In this document: positions 4,893 through 11,001 of the stretch, piece by piece
Layout of the letters: every line of letters starts with the position of its first letter
How positions within the stretch are numbered: position 1 is the first letter of the stretch
Source of the DNA: DATNIB01 sp035604685
Lineage (GTDB): Bacteria; Actinomycetota; Acidimicrobiia; Acidimicrobiales; RAAP-2
Assembly (NCBI GenBank): GCA_035604685.1
Contig: DATNIB010000047.1
Span: 1 to 11,001, forward strand
DNA: 11,001 bases
Reading direction: 5' to 3'
The notes under the pieces: generated by a model
Seen by the model: the letters and a program-made list of their open reading frames with translations, nothing else
The model's database searches: none
Told to the model about the DNA's origin: nothing
Translations under genes and position numbers: made by a program

Positions 4893-6763
4893 CCCGCTCC
4901 CCCTTCCGGCCCGGGGGCCCGGTCGACGAGTTCGAACCACAGATAGCCGTAGGGGCCGAGTGAGACGGTGTAGGGCTCCTCGCCGATCGGCGGGAACGGC
5001 ACCCGCCCCAGCACCTCGACGGGGGTCAGCCCCGCCCAGCGGGCGAGGTGCAGCTCGGCAGGCTGGGCGAAGCGGCTGAGATTGTGCACGCACAGCACCG
5101 TCTGGTGGCGCCGGCCCAAAGAGACGAGGTCGGGGGCGACCACTCCGGCCGGCGGGGTGACGACCGAACGCGCGCTCTCCTCCCAGGACTCCCAGGTGGG
5201 GACAACCAGCGGGCTGCCGGTCGGTTCGGGGGCCGTCCCCGGCAGCCGGCCCTCCGGCGAGATCGCCAGGTCGGCCACCTCACCGGCCCGGACGTAGGCG
5301 AGGATCGACGGATTAGGGCAGTCGAGGAGGTCCATCGAGCCCACGCCCAGCATGGGCAGCGACCGGCGGTGGAGCAGCATGCCGCGCAGCCAGTGCAGGA
5401 ACGACCCCGGGTTGCGCTGCTGGGCCTCCACGTTGACCGCGCTGAACCCGTAGACGGGGTCCATGAGCGGGGGCAGGTAGAGCTGGGCGAAGTCGGCCTT
5501 GGAGAAGCCGCCGTTGCGGTCGGGCGACCACTGCATGGGGGTGCGCACCGAATCGCGGTCACCCAGGTAGATGTTGTCGCCCATCAAGAGCTCGTCGCCG
5601 TAGTAGATGACCGGGCTGCCGGGGAGCGACAGGACGAGGGCGTAGAGCAGCTCGGCCAGCCGGCGGTCGCCGTCGAGGAGCGGGGCCAGCCGTCGGCCGA
5701 TGCCCATGTGGCGCTTCATGCGCGGGTCCTTGGCGTACTCGGAGAACAGGTAGTCGCGGTCCTCGTCGCTCACCTGCTCCAACGTGAGCTCGTCGTGGTT
5801 GCGCAAGAAGATGGCCCACTGGCAGCCGTCGGGGATCTCGGGCGTCTGGCTCAGGATCTCGGTCACCGGATAGCGCTGTTCGCGGCGCACCGCCATGAAC
5901 AGTCGAGGCATGAGGGGGAAGTGGAAGCACAGGTGGCACTCGTCCCCGTTGCCGAAGTAGTCGGCCACGTCCGCCGGCCAGCCGTTGGCCTCGGCCAAAA
6001 GGACGCGCCCGGGGTACTCGGCCTCCAGGTGCTTCCTGATCCGACGGATGTAGGAGTGGGTCTCGGGCAGGTGCTCGCCGGCCGTCCCGTCGCGCTGGAA
6101 GAGGTAGGGCACGGCGTCGAGGCGGAAGCCGTCGAACCCGACGTCCAGCCAGAACCGCACCAGGTCGACCATGGTCTCGGCGACCTCGGGGTTCTCGTAG
6201 TTGAGATCGGGCTGGTGGGAGTAGAAGCGGTGCCAGTAGTACTGCTGGCGGGCGTCGTCCCAGGTCCAGTTGGACCGCTCCACGTCGGTGAAGACCACCC
6301 GGGCCTCCGGCCAGCGCTGGTCGTCGTCGTTCCATACGTACCAGTCGGCCTTGGGATTCGTGCGCGACGAGCGCGACTCGATGAACCAGGGGTGCAGGTC
6401 GCTCGTGTGGTTCATGACGAGGTCGGCCACGACCCGGATGCCGCGCTGGTGGGCGTCGCGGAGCAGTTCTTGGAGGTCCTCCAGCGTCCCGTAGTCCGGG
6501 TGGACGTTGAAGAAGTCGCTGATGTCGTAGCCGCCGTCGCGCTGGGGCGAGGGGTAGAAGGGCAGCAACCACACGCAGTCGATGCCGAGCCACTGCAGGT
6601 AGTCGAGCTTCGCCCGCAGCCCCTGGAGGTCGCCCACGCCGTCGTCGTTGGCGTCGTAGAAGCCGCGCAGCAGCACCTCGTAGAAGACGGCGTGCTGGAA
6701 CCACCGACGCGTCGGGTCGGCGGGACCATCGATGGGCGGTGGGCGCAGCCGGGGATCGTTCAC
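4889..6763 (-). CDS. treS: Trehalose synthase / maltose alpha-D-glucosyltransferase (TreS)
   Basis: TreS interconverts trehalose and maltose by intramolecular transglucosylation (glycoside hydrolase family 13) in the cytoplasm. The 624-residue protein shows the TreS N-terminus (WFQHAVFYEVLLRGFYDAN), VVADLVMNHTSD, the nucleophile Asp216 in DGFRLDAVPY, the acid/base Glu258 in LLAEANGWP, and Asp324 in FLRNHDELTLEQ. The C-terminal beta domain ends with PPIGEEPYTVSLGPYGYLWFEL. Between ILAYVRAG (487-494) and QTVLCVHNLSRFAQP (from 554) lie about 58 residues rich in Pro, Gly, Ser and Glu that the usual TreS sequence lacks. GTG at 6761-6763 follows GGGGTGA and overlaps the stop of a short upstream ORF as GTGA. 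The stop overlaps the mak start as ATGA, indicating a translationally coupled treS-mak operon. Confidence 0.95.
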   Translation of the reverse strand: MNDPRLRPPPIDGPADPTRRWFQHAVFYEVLLRGFYDANDDGVGDLQGLRAKLDYLQWLGIDCVWLLPFYPSPQRDGGYDISDFFNVHPDYGTLEDLQELLRDAHQRGIRVVADLVMNHTSDLHPWFIESRSSRTNPKADWYVWNDDDQRWPEARVVFTDVERSNWTWDDARQQYYWHRFYSHQPDLNYENPEVAETMVDLVRFWLDVGFDGFRLDAVPYLFQRDGTAGEHLPETHSYIRRIRKHLEAEYPGRVLLAEANGWPADVADYFGNGDECHLCFHFPLMPRLFMAVRREQRYPVTEILSQTPEIPDGCQWAIFLRNHDELTLEQVSDEDRDYLFSEYAKDPRMKRHMGIGRRLAPLLDGDRRLAELLYALVLSLPGSPVIYYGDELLMGDNIYLGDRDSVRTPMQWSPDRNGGFSKADFAQLYLPPLMDPVYGFSAVNVEAQQRNPGSFLHWLRGMLLHRRSLPMLGVGSMDLLDCPNPSILAYVRAGEVADLAISPEGRLPGTAPEPTGSPLVVPTWESWEESARSVVTPPAGVVAPDLVSLGRRHQTVLCVHNLSRFAQPAELHLARWAGLTPVEVLGRVPFPPIGEEPYTVSLGPYGYLWFELVDRAPGPEGGAG

Positions 6764-6813
6764 AGGTCACCCCGGGCGCGGTGCCACCCCCGGTCGGACC
6801 GCGAGTTCGACAT
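6760..6813 (-). CDS. Putative leaderless 17-codon leader ORF overlapping the treS start
   Basis: On the minus strand ATG at 6813-6811 opens a 17-residue frame, MSNSRSDRGWHRARGDL, closed by TGA at 6762-6760. The stop overlaps the treS GTG (6763-6761) as GTGA. The ATG lies exactly 7 nt after the hexamer TACCGT (6826-6821), so the mRNA would start at or very near the ATG. The peptide has four Arg and three Ser but no codon run. The arrangement matches the one before galT. Function and even translation are unproven. Confidence 0.35.
   Translation of the reverse strand: MSNSRSDRGWHRARGDL
6767..6773 (-). promoter_or_regulatory. Shine-Dalgarno site (GGGGTGA) of treS
   Basis: GGGGTGA contains GGTGA, complementary to the 3' end of 16S rRNA, and ends 3 nt before the treS GTG. 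It lies within the short upstream ORF, so it could support re-initiation after that ORF terminates. Confidence 0.5.
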
Positions 6814-6820
6814 CCATTGA

Positions 6821-6826
6821 ACGGTA
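6821..6826 (-). promoter_or_regulatory. Possible -10 box (TACCGT) upstream of treS
   Basis: In the 79 bp between meaB and treS, the minus strand reads TACCGT, a TAnnnT-type -10 box, 7 nt before the ATG of the 17-codon leader ORF. No -35 consensus is visible. It suggests that treS-mak is transcribed independently of murA-meaB. The gap also holds the short palindrome CGGTCGGACCG at 6791-6801. Confidence 0.4.
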
Positions 6827-6842
6827 CCCGACGAACGAGTCC

Positions 6843-7877
6843 TCACTCCCCGCCGGAGTCGGCCAAGAGTCGGTCGGCCGCCTCGTAGGGGTCGAGGGTG
6901 CCCTCCGTCACGGCCGAGAGCACGCCGGCGAAGGTGGGGCTGGCCACGAGGGCGGCCACCCGTGCCTCCAACCGGACGGCCAGGACTCGGCGCAGCTCGT
7001 CGTCCAGGCGAGCCGCCCGCCGGCGGCCGAGGAGCCCGCTCTCGGTGAGGAAGGCCCGGTGCCTGGCGATCTCGGCCCAGAGCTCGGCCAGCCCGCGGCC
7101 GTCGGTCCCGACCGTGGCCACGATCGGAGGGCGCCACCCGGCCAGCGCCGACAGCTCCAGCATCTGGCGCAGGTCCCGCCGGGCCTCCTCCACACCCGCT
7201 CGGTCGGCCTTGTTGATCACGAAGAGGTCGGCGACCTCGAGCAGCCCGGCCTTGTTGGCCTGCAGCGAGTCGCCCCAGCCCGGGGTGACGACCACGACGG
7301 TCGTATCGCAGGCGGAGGCCACCTCCACCTCCATCTGACCGACGCCCACGGTCTCGACCAGGACGAGCGGCAGGAGGGCGGCACCGAGCACCCGCAGCGC
7401 GTCGGGCACACAGAGGGCCAGGCCGCCCAGATGGCCGCGGGTCGCCAGCGACCGGATGTACACGCTGGCGTCGGTCGCATGGCCCTGCATGCGAATGCGA
7501 TCCCCGAGGATCGCGCCGCCGCTGAACGGCGAGGTCGGGTCGATGGCCAGGACCGCGACCTGGTCGACGGGCTCGGCCGGCCCGCCGTCGGTCGGCCAGC
7601 CTCCGCGCGCCTCGCTGATCAGGCGGTCACAGAGGGTCGACTTCCCCGCCCCGGGCGCGCCGGTCAGCCCCACCGAGTAGGGCGGGGCGGCGCGGTAGCC
7701 GATCCGCGCGACGGTGCGGGCCGCCTCGCCGCCCCGCTCGACCATCGAGAGGAGCTGGGCCAGCGCGCCACGCTCCCCCCGCCGGGCCGCGTCGAACAGC
7801 TCAGTCGGGTCGCTCGACCGCCGTCGCGCGCCGACCTCGTCCCCCGGCTGGGCGCTCGGGGAGATGGCCGGGCTCAC
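6843..7877 (-). CDS. meaB: MeaB/ArgK-type G-protein chaperone of methylmalonyl-CoA mutase
   Basis: MeaB is a cytoplasmic GTPase that gates adenosylcobalamin loading and protects methylmalonyl-CoA mutase. The 344-residue protein has the P-loop GAPGAGKST (73-81), VLAIDPTSPFSGGAILGDRIRM, the switch motif ETVGVGQMEVE, VVVVTPGWGD and the G4 motif NKAD (222-225), followed by a helical C-terminal dimerisation region. GTG at 7877 was chosen because it overlaps the murA stop as GTGA and follows GGAG by 5 nt; the longer upstream frame is the Arg-rich shadow of murA. No mutase gene (mutA/mutB) is in the window, so its partner must be elsewhere, possibly another acyl-CoA mutase. Coupling to murA is unusual and probably reflects shared transcription rather than shared function. 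Confidence 0.93.
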   Translation of the reverse strand: MSPAISPSAQPGDEVGARRRSSDPTELFDAARRGERGALAQLLSMVERGGEAARTVARIGYRAAPPYSVGLTGAPGAGKSTLCDRLISEARGGWPTDGGPAEPVDQVAVLAIDPTSPFSGGAILGDRIRMQGHATDASVYIRSLATRGHLGGLALCVPDALRVLGAALLPLVLVETVGVGQMEVEVASACDTTVVVVTPGWGDSLQANKAGLLEVADLFVINKADRAGVEEARRDLRQMLELSALAGWRPPIVATVGTDGRGLAELWAEIARHRAFLTESGLLGRRRAARLDDELRRVLAVRLEARVAALVASPTFAGVLSAVTEGTLDPYEAADRLLADSGGE

Positions 7878-9148
7878 CGGCGCTCCACCCGGGCCCCGAG
7901 CGACCGCAAGACGCCGGGGAGGTCCTGGTAGCCGCGGTCGATGTGGCTGGCCCCTTCCACCTCGGTCTCGCCCTCGGCCACCAGGCCGGCCAGCACGAGG
8001 GCGGCGCCGCCGCGGATGTCGGGGGCGCGCACTCGGGCGCCCGAGAGTCGAGGCACGCCGCGCACGACGGCGTGGTGGCCCTCGGTCCGGATGTCGGCCG
8101 CCATGCGCCGCAGCTCGTCGACATAGCGGAAGCGGCCCTGGAAGAAGTTCTCCGTCACGATGGAGACCCCGTCGGCCACGGCCAGCATCGCGACGAGCAG
8201 CGGGCTGTAGTCGGTGGCCACGCCCGGATAGGGCAACGTGGCCACGTCGACCGAGCGCAGCGGGTGCCCCGACCGGGCCCGGATCCCGTCGGGGGTCTGG
8301 TCGATCCCGACGCCGATGTCGGTCAGCTTGCGCAGCACCATCTCCATGTGGTCGTAGCGAGCGTCCTCGACGGTCACCTCGCCTCCGGCCAGGCCGGTGG
8401 CGCACAGGAGGGTGCAGGCGACGACCCGGTCGGGGATGACCGTGTGCGACGACGGATGGAGGACGTCGGCTCCCTCCACCTCGATGCGCGCCGTGCCGGC
8501 CCCGCGCACGGTGGCGCCCATGGCCGTGAGGTAGTCGGCCAGGTCGCGGACCTCGGGCTCGCGGGCCGCGTTCTCGATGACCGTGGTGCCCTTGGCGAGG
8601 GTGGCCGCCATCATGAGGTTGTCGGTCGCGGTGTGGCTCGGGTAGTCGAGGACGATGTGGGTGCCGACCAGGCGCCCCCGGTCGCCCCCGGTGCGGACCT
8701 GGCCGTCGACGAAACCGTGCACGGTCTCGAAGTGGGTGCCCATCGACGCCAGCCCGTTCACGTGGAAGTCGATGGGGCGAGAGCCGAAGTCGTCGCCACC
8801 GGGCATGGAGACCCGAGCCCGACCGCAGCGGGCGAGCAACGGCCCGAGCACCACCACGGAGGCCCGCATGCGCTCGACCAGCTCGTAGGGGGCCTCGGGC
8901 ACGAGGTCCTGGGTGGCCGGCGAGTCCACCACCAGGTCACCCGTCGCCGAGCGGCTGACGGTGGCACCGAGCGCGGTCAGCATCTCGGCCATGATCTCGA
9001 CGTCGAGGATCTGCGGGACGTTTACCAGGACGTGCCGGCCCTCGGCGAGCAGGCACGCCGCCATCAGCTTGAGCGCGGAGTTCTTCGCGCCACCCGCCCG
9101 AACGGTGCCCGACAGTGGGCCGTTCGGACGGATCACGAGCCGGTCCAC
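7874..9148 (-). CDS. murA: UDP-N-acetylglucosamine 1-carboxyvinyltransferase (MurA), Asp-type
   Basis: MurA transfers enolpyruvate from PEP to UDP-GlcNAc, the first committed step of peptidoglycan synthesis, in the cytoplasm. The 424-residue protein carries GGAKNSALKLMAA (Lys22 and Asn23 fall at the E. coli numbers), the active-site loop MPGGDDFGSRPID, Asp313 in ATDYSPLL as likely general base, and DIRGGAALVLAGL near the C-terminus. The loop Cys (Cys115 in E. coli) is Asp119 here, a change known from mycobacterial MurA to give intrinsic fosfomycin resistance. The start is ambiguous: GTG at 9148 gives the usual MDRLVIR N-terminus and lies 6 nt after GATACT; GTG at 9166 adds six residues and has no Shine-Dalgarno site. 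The stop overlaps the meaB start. Confidence 0.95.
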   Translation of the reverse strand: MDRLVIRPNGPLSGTVRAGGAKNSALKLMAACLLAEGRHVLVNVPQILDVEIMAEMLTALGATVSRSATGDLVVDSPATQDLVPEAPYELVERMRASVVVLGPLLARCGRARVSMPGGDDFGSRPIDFHVNGLASMGTHFETVHGFVDGQVRTGGDRGRLVGTHIVLDYPSHTATDNLMMAATLAKGTTVIENAAREPEVRDLADYLTAMGATVRGAGTARIEVEGADVLHPSSHTVIPDRVVACTLLCATGLAGGEVTVEDARYDHMEMVLRKLTDIGVGIDQTPDGIRARSGHPLRSVDVATLPYPGVATDYSPLLVAMLAVADGVSIVTENFFQGRFRYVDELRRMAADIRTEGHHAVVRGVPRLSGARVRAPDIRGGAALVLAGLVAEGETEVEGASHIDRGYQDLPGVLRSLGARVERR

Positions 9149-9154
9149 CGCCCC

Positions 9155-9160
9155 AGTATC
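9155..9160 (-). promoter_or_regulatory. Possible -10 box (GATACT) for leaderless murA
   Basis: GATACT differs from TATACT only in its first base and ends 6 nt before the GTG at 9148, which would make murA leaderless. No -35 is recognisable. The alternative GATAGT at 9170-9165 is similar but would leave a 5' leader. Confidence 0.3.
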
Positions 9161-9166
9161 GCCCAC

Positions 9167-9172
9167 TATCGT
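9167..9172 (+). promoter_or_regulatory. Possible -10 box (TATCGT) for glpX
   Basis: TATCGT fits TAnnnT and ends 8 nt before GTG at 9181, so the glpX transcript would have little or no leader. It lies within 10 bp of the murA -10 candidate on the other strand, so the two promoters would overlap or compete. No -35 element is recognisable. Confidence 0.35.
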
Positions 9173-9180
9173 CGAGGCCA

Positions 9181-10179
9181 GTGGTGACGCACGGCGAAGC
9201 CCCCGACCGGAACCTGGCGCTCGAGCTGGTGCGGGTCACCGAGGCGGCGGCCATGGCCGCCAGCCGCTGGATGGGGCGCGGCGACAAGGAGGGGGCCGAC
9301 GAGGCGGCCGTCAACGCGATGCGGGTGGTCCTCTCCACCATCTCCATGGACGGGGTCGTCGTCATCGGCGAAGGCGAGAAGGACTCCGCGCCGATGCTGT
9401 TCAACGGCGAGCGGATCGGAGACGGCTCGCCCCCCATGACCGACATCGCGGTCGACCCGATCGACGGCACCAACCTGGCCTCGCTCGGGCGCGGCGGGGC
9501 GCTGGCCGTGATCGCCGTCTCTGAGCGCGGGACCATGTTCGATCCCGGTCCCTGCGTGTACATGGAGAAGCTGGCCGTCGGGCCGCGGGGCAAGGGGTCG
9601 GTCGACATCACTCGATCGCCCACCGAGAACCTCCACGCGCTCTCCAACGCGCTCGGCAAGCCGGTGCGCGACCTGACCGCCGTGATCCTCGATCGCCCCC
9701 GTCACGAGGACCTGATCAGCGAGGTGCGCGCCTCGGGGGCCCGGATCCGCCTCATCACCGACGGCGACGTGGCCGCGGCCATCGCCACCGGGCGCTCCGA
9801 CATGTCCGGTGCCGACGTGCTCTTCGGCGTCGGCGGCACTCCCGAGGGCGTGCTGGCGGCGGCGGCATTGAAGTGCATGGGCGGGGAGATCCAGGGCCGA
9901 CTCTGGACCCGCGACGACGCCGAGCGCCGGGCGGCGAACGACGCCGGCTACGACCTGACCGCGGTGCTCACGACCGACGACCTCGTGCGCGGCGACAACT
10001 GCTTCTTCGCTGCCACCGGCATCACCGACGGCGACCTCCTGCGCGGCGTCCGCTACCTCGAGAACGGCGCGACCACCGAGTCCCTGGTCATGCGCTCGCG
10101 CTCGGGGACCATCCGCAAGATCGACGCCATCCATCCGCTGCACAAGCTGGCCGAGTACAGCTCGATCCCGTTCTCCTGA
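9181..10179 (+). CDS. glpX: Fructose-1,6-bisphosphatase class II (GlpX)
   Basis: GlpX hydrolyses fructose 1,6-bisphosphate to fructose 6-phosphate and phosphate, the irreversible step of gluconeogenesis, using divalent metal ions. In many actinobacteria it is the main FBPase. The 332-residue product has RNLALELVRVTEAAAMAASRW at the N-terminus, GEGEKDSAPMLF (from residue 63), the metal-binding DPIDGTN (92-98), and GVGGTPEGVLAAAALKCMGG (from about 216), all family signatures. GTG at 9181 or GTG at 9184 may be the start: GAGG at 9174-9177 is 3 or 6 nt away, while the -10-like TATCGT favours a leaderless start at 9181. The gene is divergent from murA and followed by a GC-rich hairpin. Some class II enzymes also act on sedoheptulose 1,7-bisphosphate; nothing here decides that. 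Confidence 0.95.
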   Translation: MVTHGEAPDRNLALELVRVTEAAAMAASRWMGRGDKEGADEAAVNAMRVVLSTISMDGVVVIGEGEKDSAPMLFNGERIGDGSPPMTDIAVDPIDGTNLASLGRGGALAVIAVSERGTMFDPGPCVYMEKLAVGPRGKGSVDITRSPTENLHALSNALGKPVRDLTAVILDRPRHEDLISEVRASGARIRLITDGDVAAAIATGRSDMSGADVLFGVGGTPEGVLAAAALKCMGGEIQGRLWTRDDAERRAANDAGYDLTAVLTTDDLVRGDNCFFAATGITDGDLLRGVRYLENGATTESLVMRSRSGTIRKIDAIHPLHKLAEYSSIPFS

Positions 10180-10204
10180 CGGGACGAGGTGGGGCGCCAG
10201 TCGC

Positions 10205-10232
10205 GGCCGCGCCGTGTCCGCCCGCCGCGGCC
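10205..10232 (+). terminator. Possible hairpin terminator after glpX
   Basis: GGCCGCG (10205-10211) can pair with CGCGGCC (10226-10232) across a 14 nt loop, 25 bp after the glpX stop. There is no U-tract and the sequence is extremely GC-rich, so this is a weak candidate. Confidence 0.3.
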
Positions 10233-10261
10233 CCTCAGGAGATGCTCGGTCGGCCCACCGG

Positions 10262-10267
10262 TAGCAT
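10262..10267 (+). promoter_or_regulatory. Possible -10 box (TAGCAT) for the secreted-protein gene
   Basis: TAGCAT fits TAnnnT in the 129 bp gap between glpX and the next ATG. Transcription would begin near 10274-10275, leaving a leader of about 34 nt with a Shine-Dalgarno site. No -35 consensus is visible. Confidence 0.3.
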
Positions 10268-10275
10268 TCCGCGAG

Positions 10276-10291
10276 TTGGTCCGACGGCCAA
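10276..10291. repeat. Imperfect dyad (TTGGTCCGACGGCCAA) at the predicted transcription start
   Basis: TTGG(T)CCG and CGGCCAA are inverted around a single A with one unpaired T, giving a 16 bp near-palindrome with 7 bp arms. It begins at the expected transcription start of the secreted-protein gene and ends 17 bp before its ATG, a position suited to a transcription-factor operator. The loop is too tight for a full RNA hairpin. Confidence 0.3.
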
Positions 10292-10308
10292 TCGTTAGGG
10301 GGAACGCC

Positions 10309-11001
10309 ATGAGTCAGCGCTGGCTGCGGGCGTCCGTGGCCGTTCTCGGACTGGCCGGTGGTGTCGCGCTGACCGGTGGCGGCCTGGCGGTCGCGGCGAC
10401 GTCCCCCGTGCACAGGATCGCCACGGTCAAGCCGGCGAACTTCGGACTCTACGACCTCACCTGGTACGGGACCCCGTTCGGCAAGCCGACCGTCTACCTC
10501 GCCGATCAGTCCGGCATCGAGGCGATCGATGCCAAGACCTTCACCGACGAGGGGACCTTCGGACAGGGCCTCTTCGTGTCGTTCGGCCATGGCGCGGCGG
10601 CCTGCGGCCCGATCGGCGGCGGCGGGCCAGACGGACTGCTGTCGCTCACCGTGGGGGGCTCGAACCAGGTGTGGGCGGGGGACGGCAACAGCTCGGTGCG
10701 GGTGTTCACGCTCACCTCGCCCGGATCCGGGAGCCTGGCCGCGGACATCAGCACGGGCGGCACCTGCCGGGCCGATGAGCTCTCCTACGATCCGGCCCAG
10801 CACCTCGTCCTCATCACCAATCCATCCGAGACGCAGAACTACGTCTCGCTCATCTCGGTGCACGCGGATCCGACCAAGGACCAGGTGGTCGCCAAGATCG
10901 GCTACCCCCACGCGGTGGGCGGTCTCGAGCAGTCCGTGTACGACCCCAACGACGGCAACTTCTATCTGAACGTGGTCCAGTCGAGCCCGGCCAGCGACCA
11001 G
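10309..11001 (+). CDS. Secreted, beta-propeller-like protein of unknown function, 3' truncated by the window edge
   Basis: ATG at 10309 follows AGGGGG (10297-10302) by 6 nt. The frame stays open to the last base, giving 231 codons. The N-terminus MSQRWLRASVAVLG begins a Sec signal peptide: basic n-region, hydrophobic core to about residue 22, and likely cleavage in LAVAATS after Ala29 or Ala30, with no lipobox Cys. The mature part has repeated short strands with Gly/Asp turns, such as PTVYLADQSGIEAIDAKTFTD, SSVRVFTL, ELSYDPAQHLVLITNP, NYVSLISV and SVYDPNDGNFYLNV. These resemble blades of YncE/SMP-30/NHL-type beta-propellers. Only two cysteines are visible, Cys99 and Cys153, which could form a disulfide after export. 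No catalytic set can be assigned from the partial sequence, and I do not recognise a specific family. It is not clearly linked to glpX. Confidence 0.8.
   Translation, partial: MSQRWLRASVAVLGLAGGVALTGGGLAVAATSPVHRIATVKPANFGLYDLTWYGTPFGKPTVYLADQSGIEAIDAKTFTDEGTFGQGLFVSFGHGAAACGPIGGGGPDGLLSLTVGGSNQVWAGDGNSSVRVFTLTSPGSGSLAADISTGGTCRADELSYDPAQHLVLITNPSETQNYVSLISVHADPTKDQVVAKIGYPHAVGGLEQSVYDPNDGNFYLNVVQSSPASDQ

Noticed and set aside
4893..5093. In-frame N-terminal extension of mak
   Set aside because: It lies within the treS C-terminal coding region and is Arg/Pro-rich; the ATGA overlap with a purine-rich Shine-Dalgarno marks the real start.
6791..6801. Palindrome CGGTCGGACCG between meaB and treS as an operator or terminator
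   Set aside because: The arms are only 4 bp around CGG, there is no U-tract, and it falls inside the putative leader ORF; too short to call.
5048..6820. 590-codon open frame on the plus strand, antisense to treS
   Set aside because: treS is unmistakable on the other strand. The antisense product is rich in Val, His, Gln and Arg, has no family motif, and arises from GC-rich codon structure.
7878..8405. In-frame N-terminal extension of meaB
   Set aside because: It is Arg/Gly-rich sequence in the murA coding region; GTG at 7877 with GTGA overlap and a GGAG site gives the usual MeaB length.
9166..10911. 581-codon open frame on the minus strand, antisense to glpX and the secreted protein
   Set aside because: It spans two well-supported plus-strand genes and an intergenic gap, with low-complexity Arg/Gly/Asp/His composition; a shadow frame.

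Overview
The window is high-GC, densely packed bacterial chromosome with third codon positions dominated by G and C and frequent GTG starts. Together with a TreS/maltokinase pair, a MurA carrying Asp in place of the active-site Cys, and a class II (GlpX) fructose bisphosphatase, this points to Actinomycetota, perhaps Acidimicrobiia or a relative; the taxon is an inference. No mobile element, CRISPR array, tRNA or rRNA was seen. All main genes fall in conserved families except a small membrane protein and a secreted protein.

Layout. (1) 1-1831, plus strand: the end of an assimilatory sulfate module, with a 5'-truncated CysN (ATP sulfurylase GTPase subunit) and a Met8/SirC-like siroheme synthase, whose product is the cofactor of sulfite reductase. 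(2) 1880-2398, minus strand: a four-helix membrane protein, convergent with region 1 over a hairpin-rich 48 bp gap. (3) 2597-3598, plus strand: galT. (4) 3630-6763, minus strand: treS then mak, overlapping by ATGA, which would interconvert trehalose and maltose and phosphorylate maltose for GlgE-type alpha-glucan synthesis; galT and mak converge on a perfect hairpin. (5) 6843-9148, minus strand: murA then meaB, overlapping by GTGA, an unexpected pairing of a peptidoglycan enzyme with a methylmalonyl-CoA mutase chaperone GTPase. (6) 9181-10179, plus strand: glpX, divergent from murA with about 32 bp between start codons. (7) 10309-11001, plus strand: a secreted, propeller-like protein running off the end.

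The least expected signal is a matched pair of upstream architectures. Both galT and treS have the hexamer TACCGT, then exactly 7 nt, then the start codon of a 17-21 codon ORF that would be leaderless, whose TGA stop overlaps the GTG start of the enzyme gene as GTGA. Other starts (the membrane protein, murA, glpX) also have a -10-like box 6-8 nt upstream, consistent with widespread leaderless transcription. Further points are a maltokinase with altered metal-site motifs, a TreS with an extra segment of about 58 residues in its C-terminal domain, and the Asp-type MurA. Otherwise this is an ordinary core-metabolism region.
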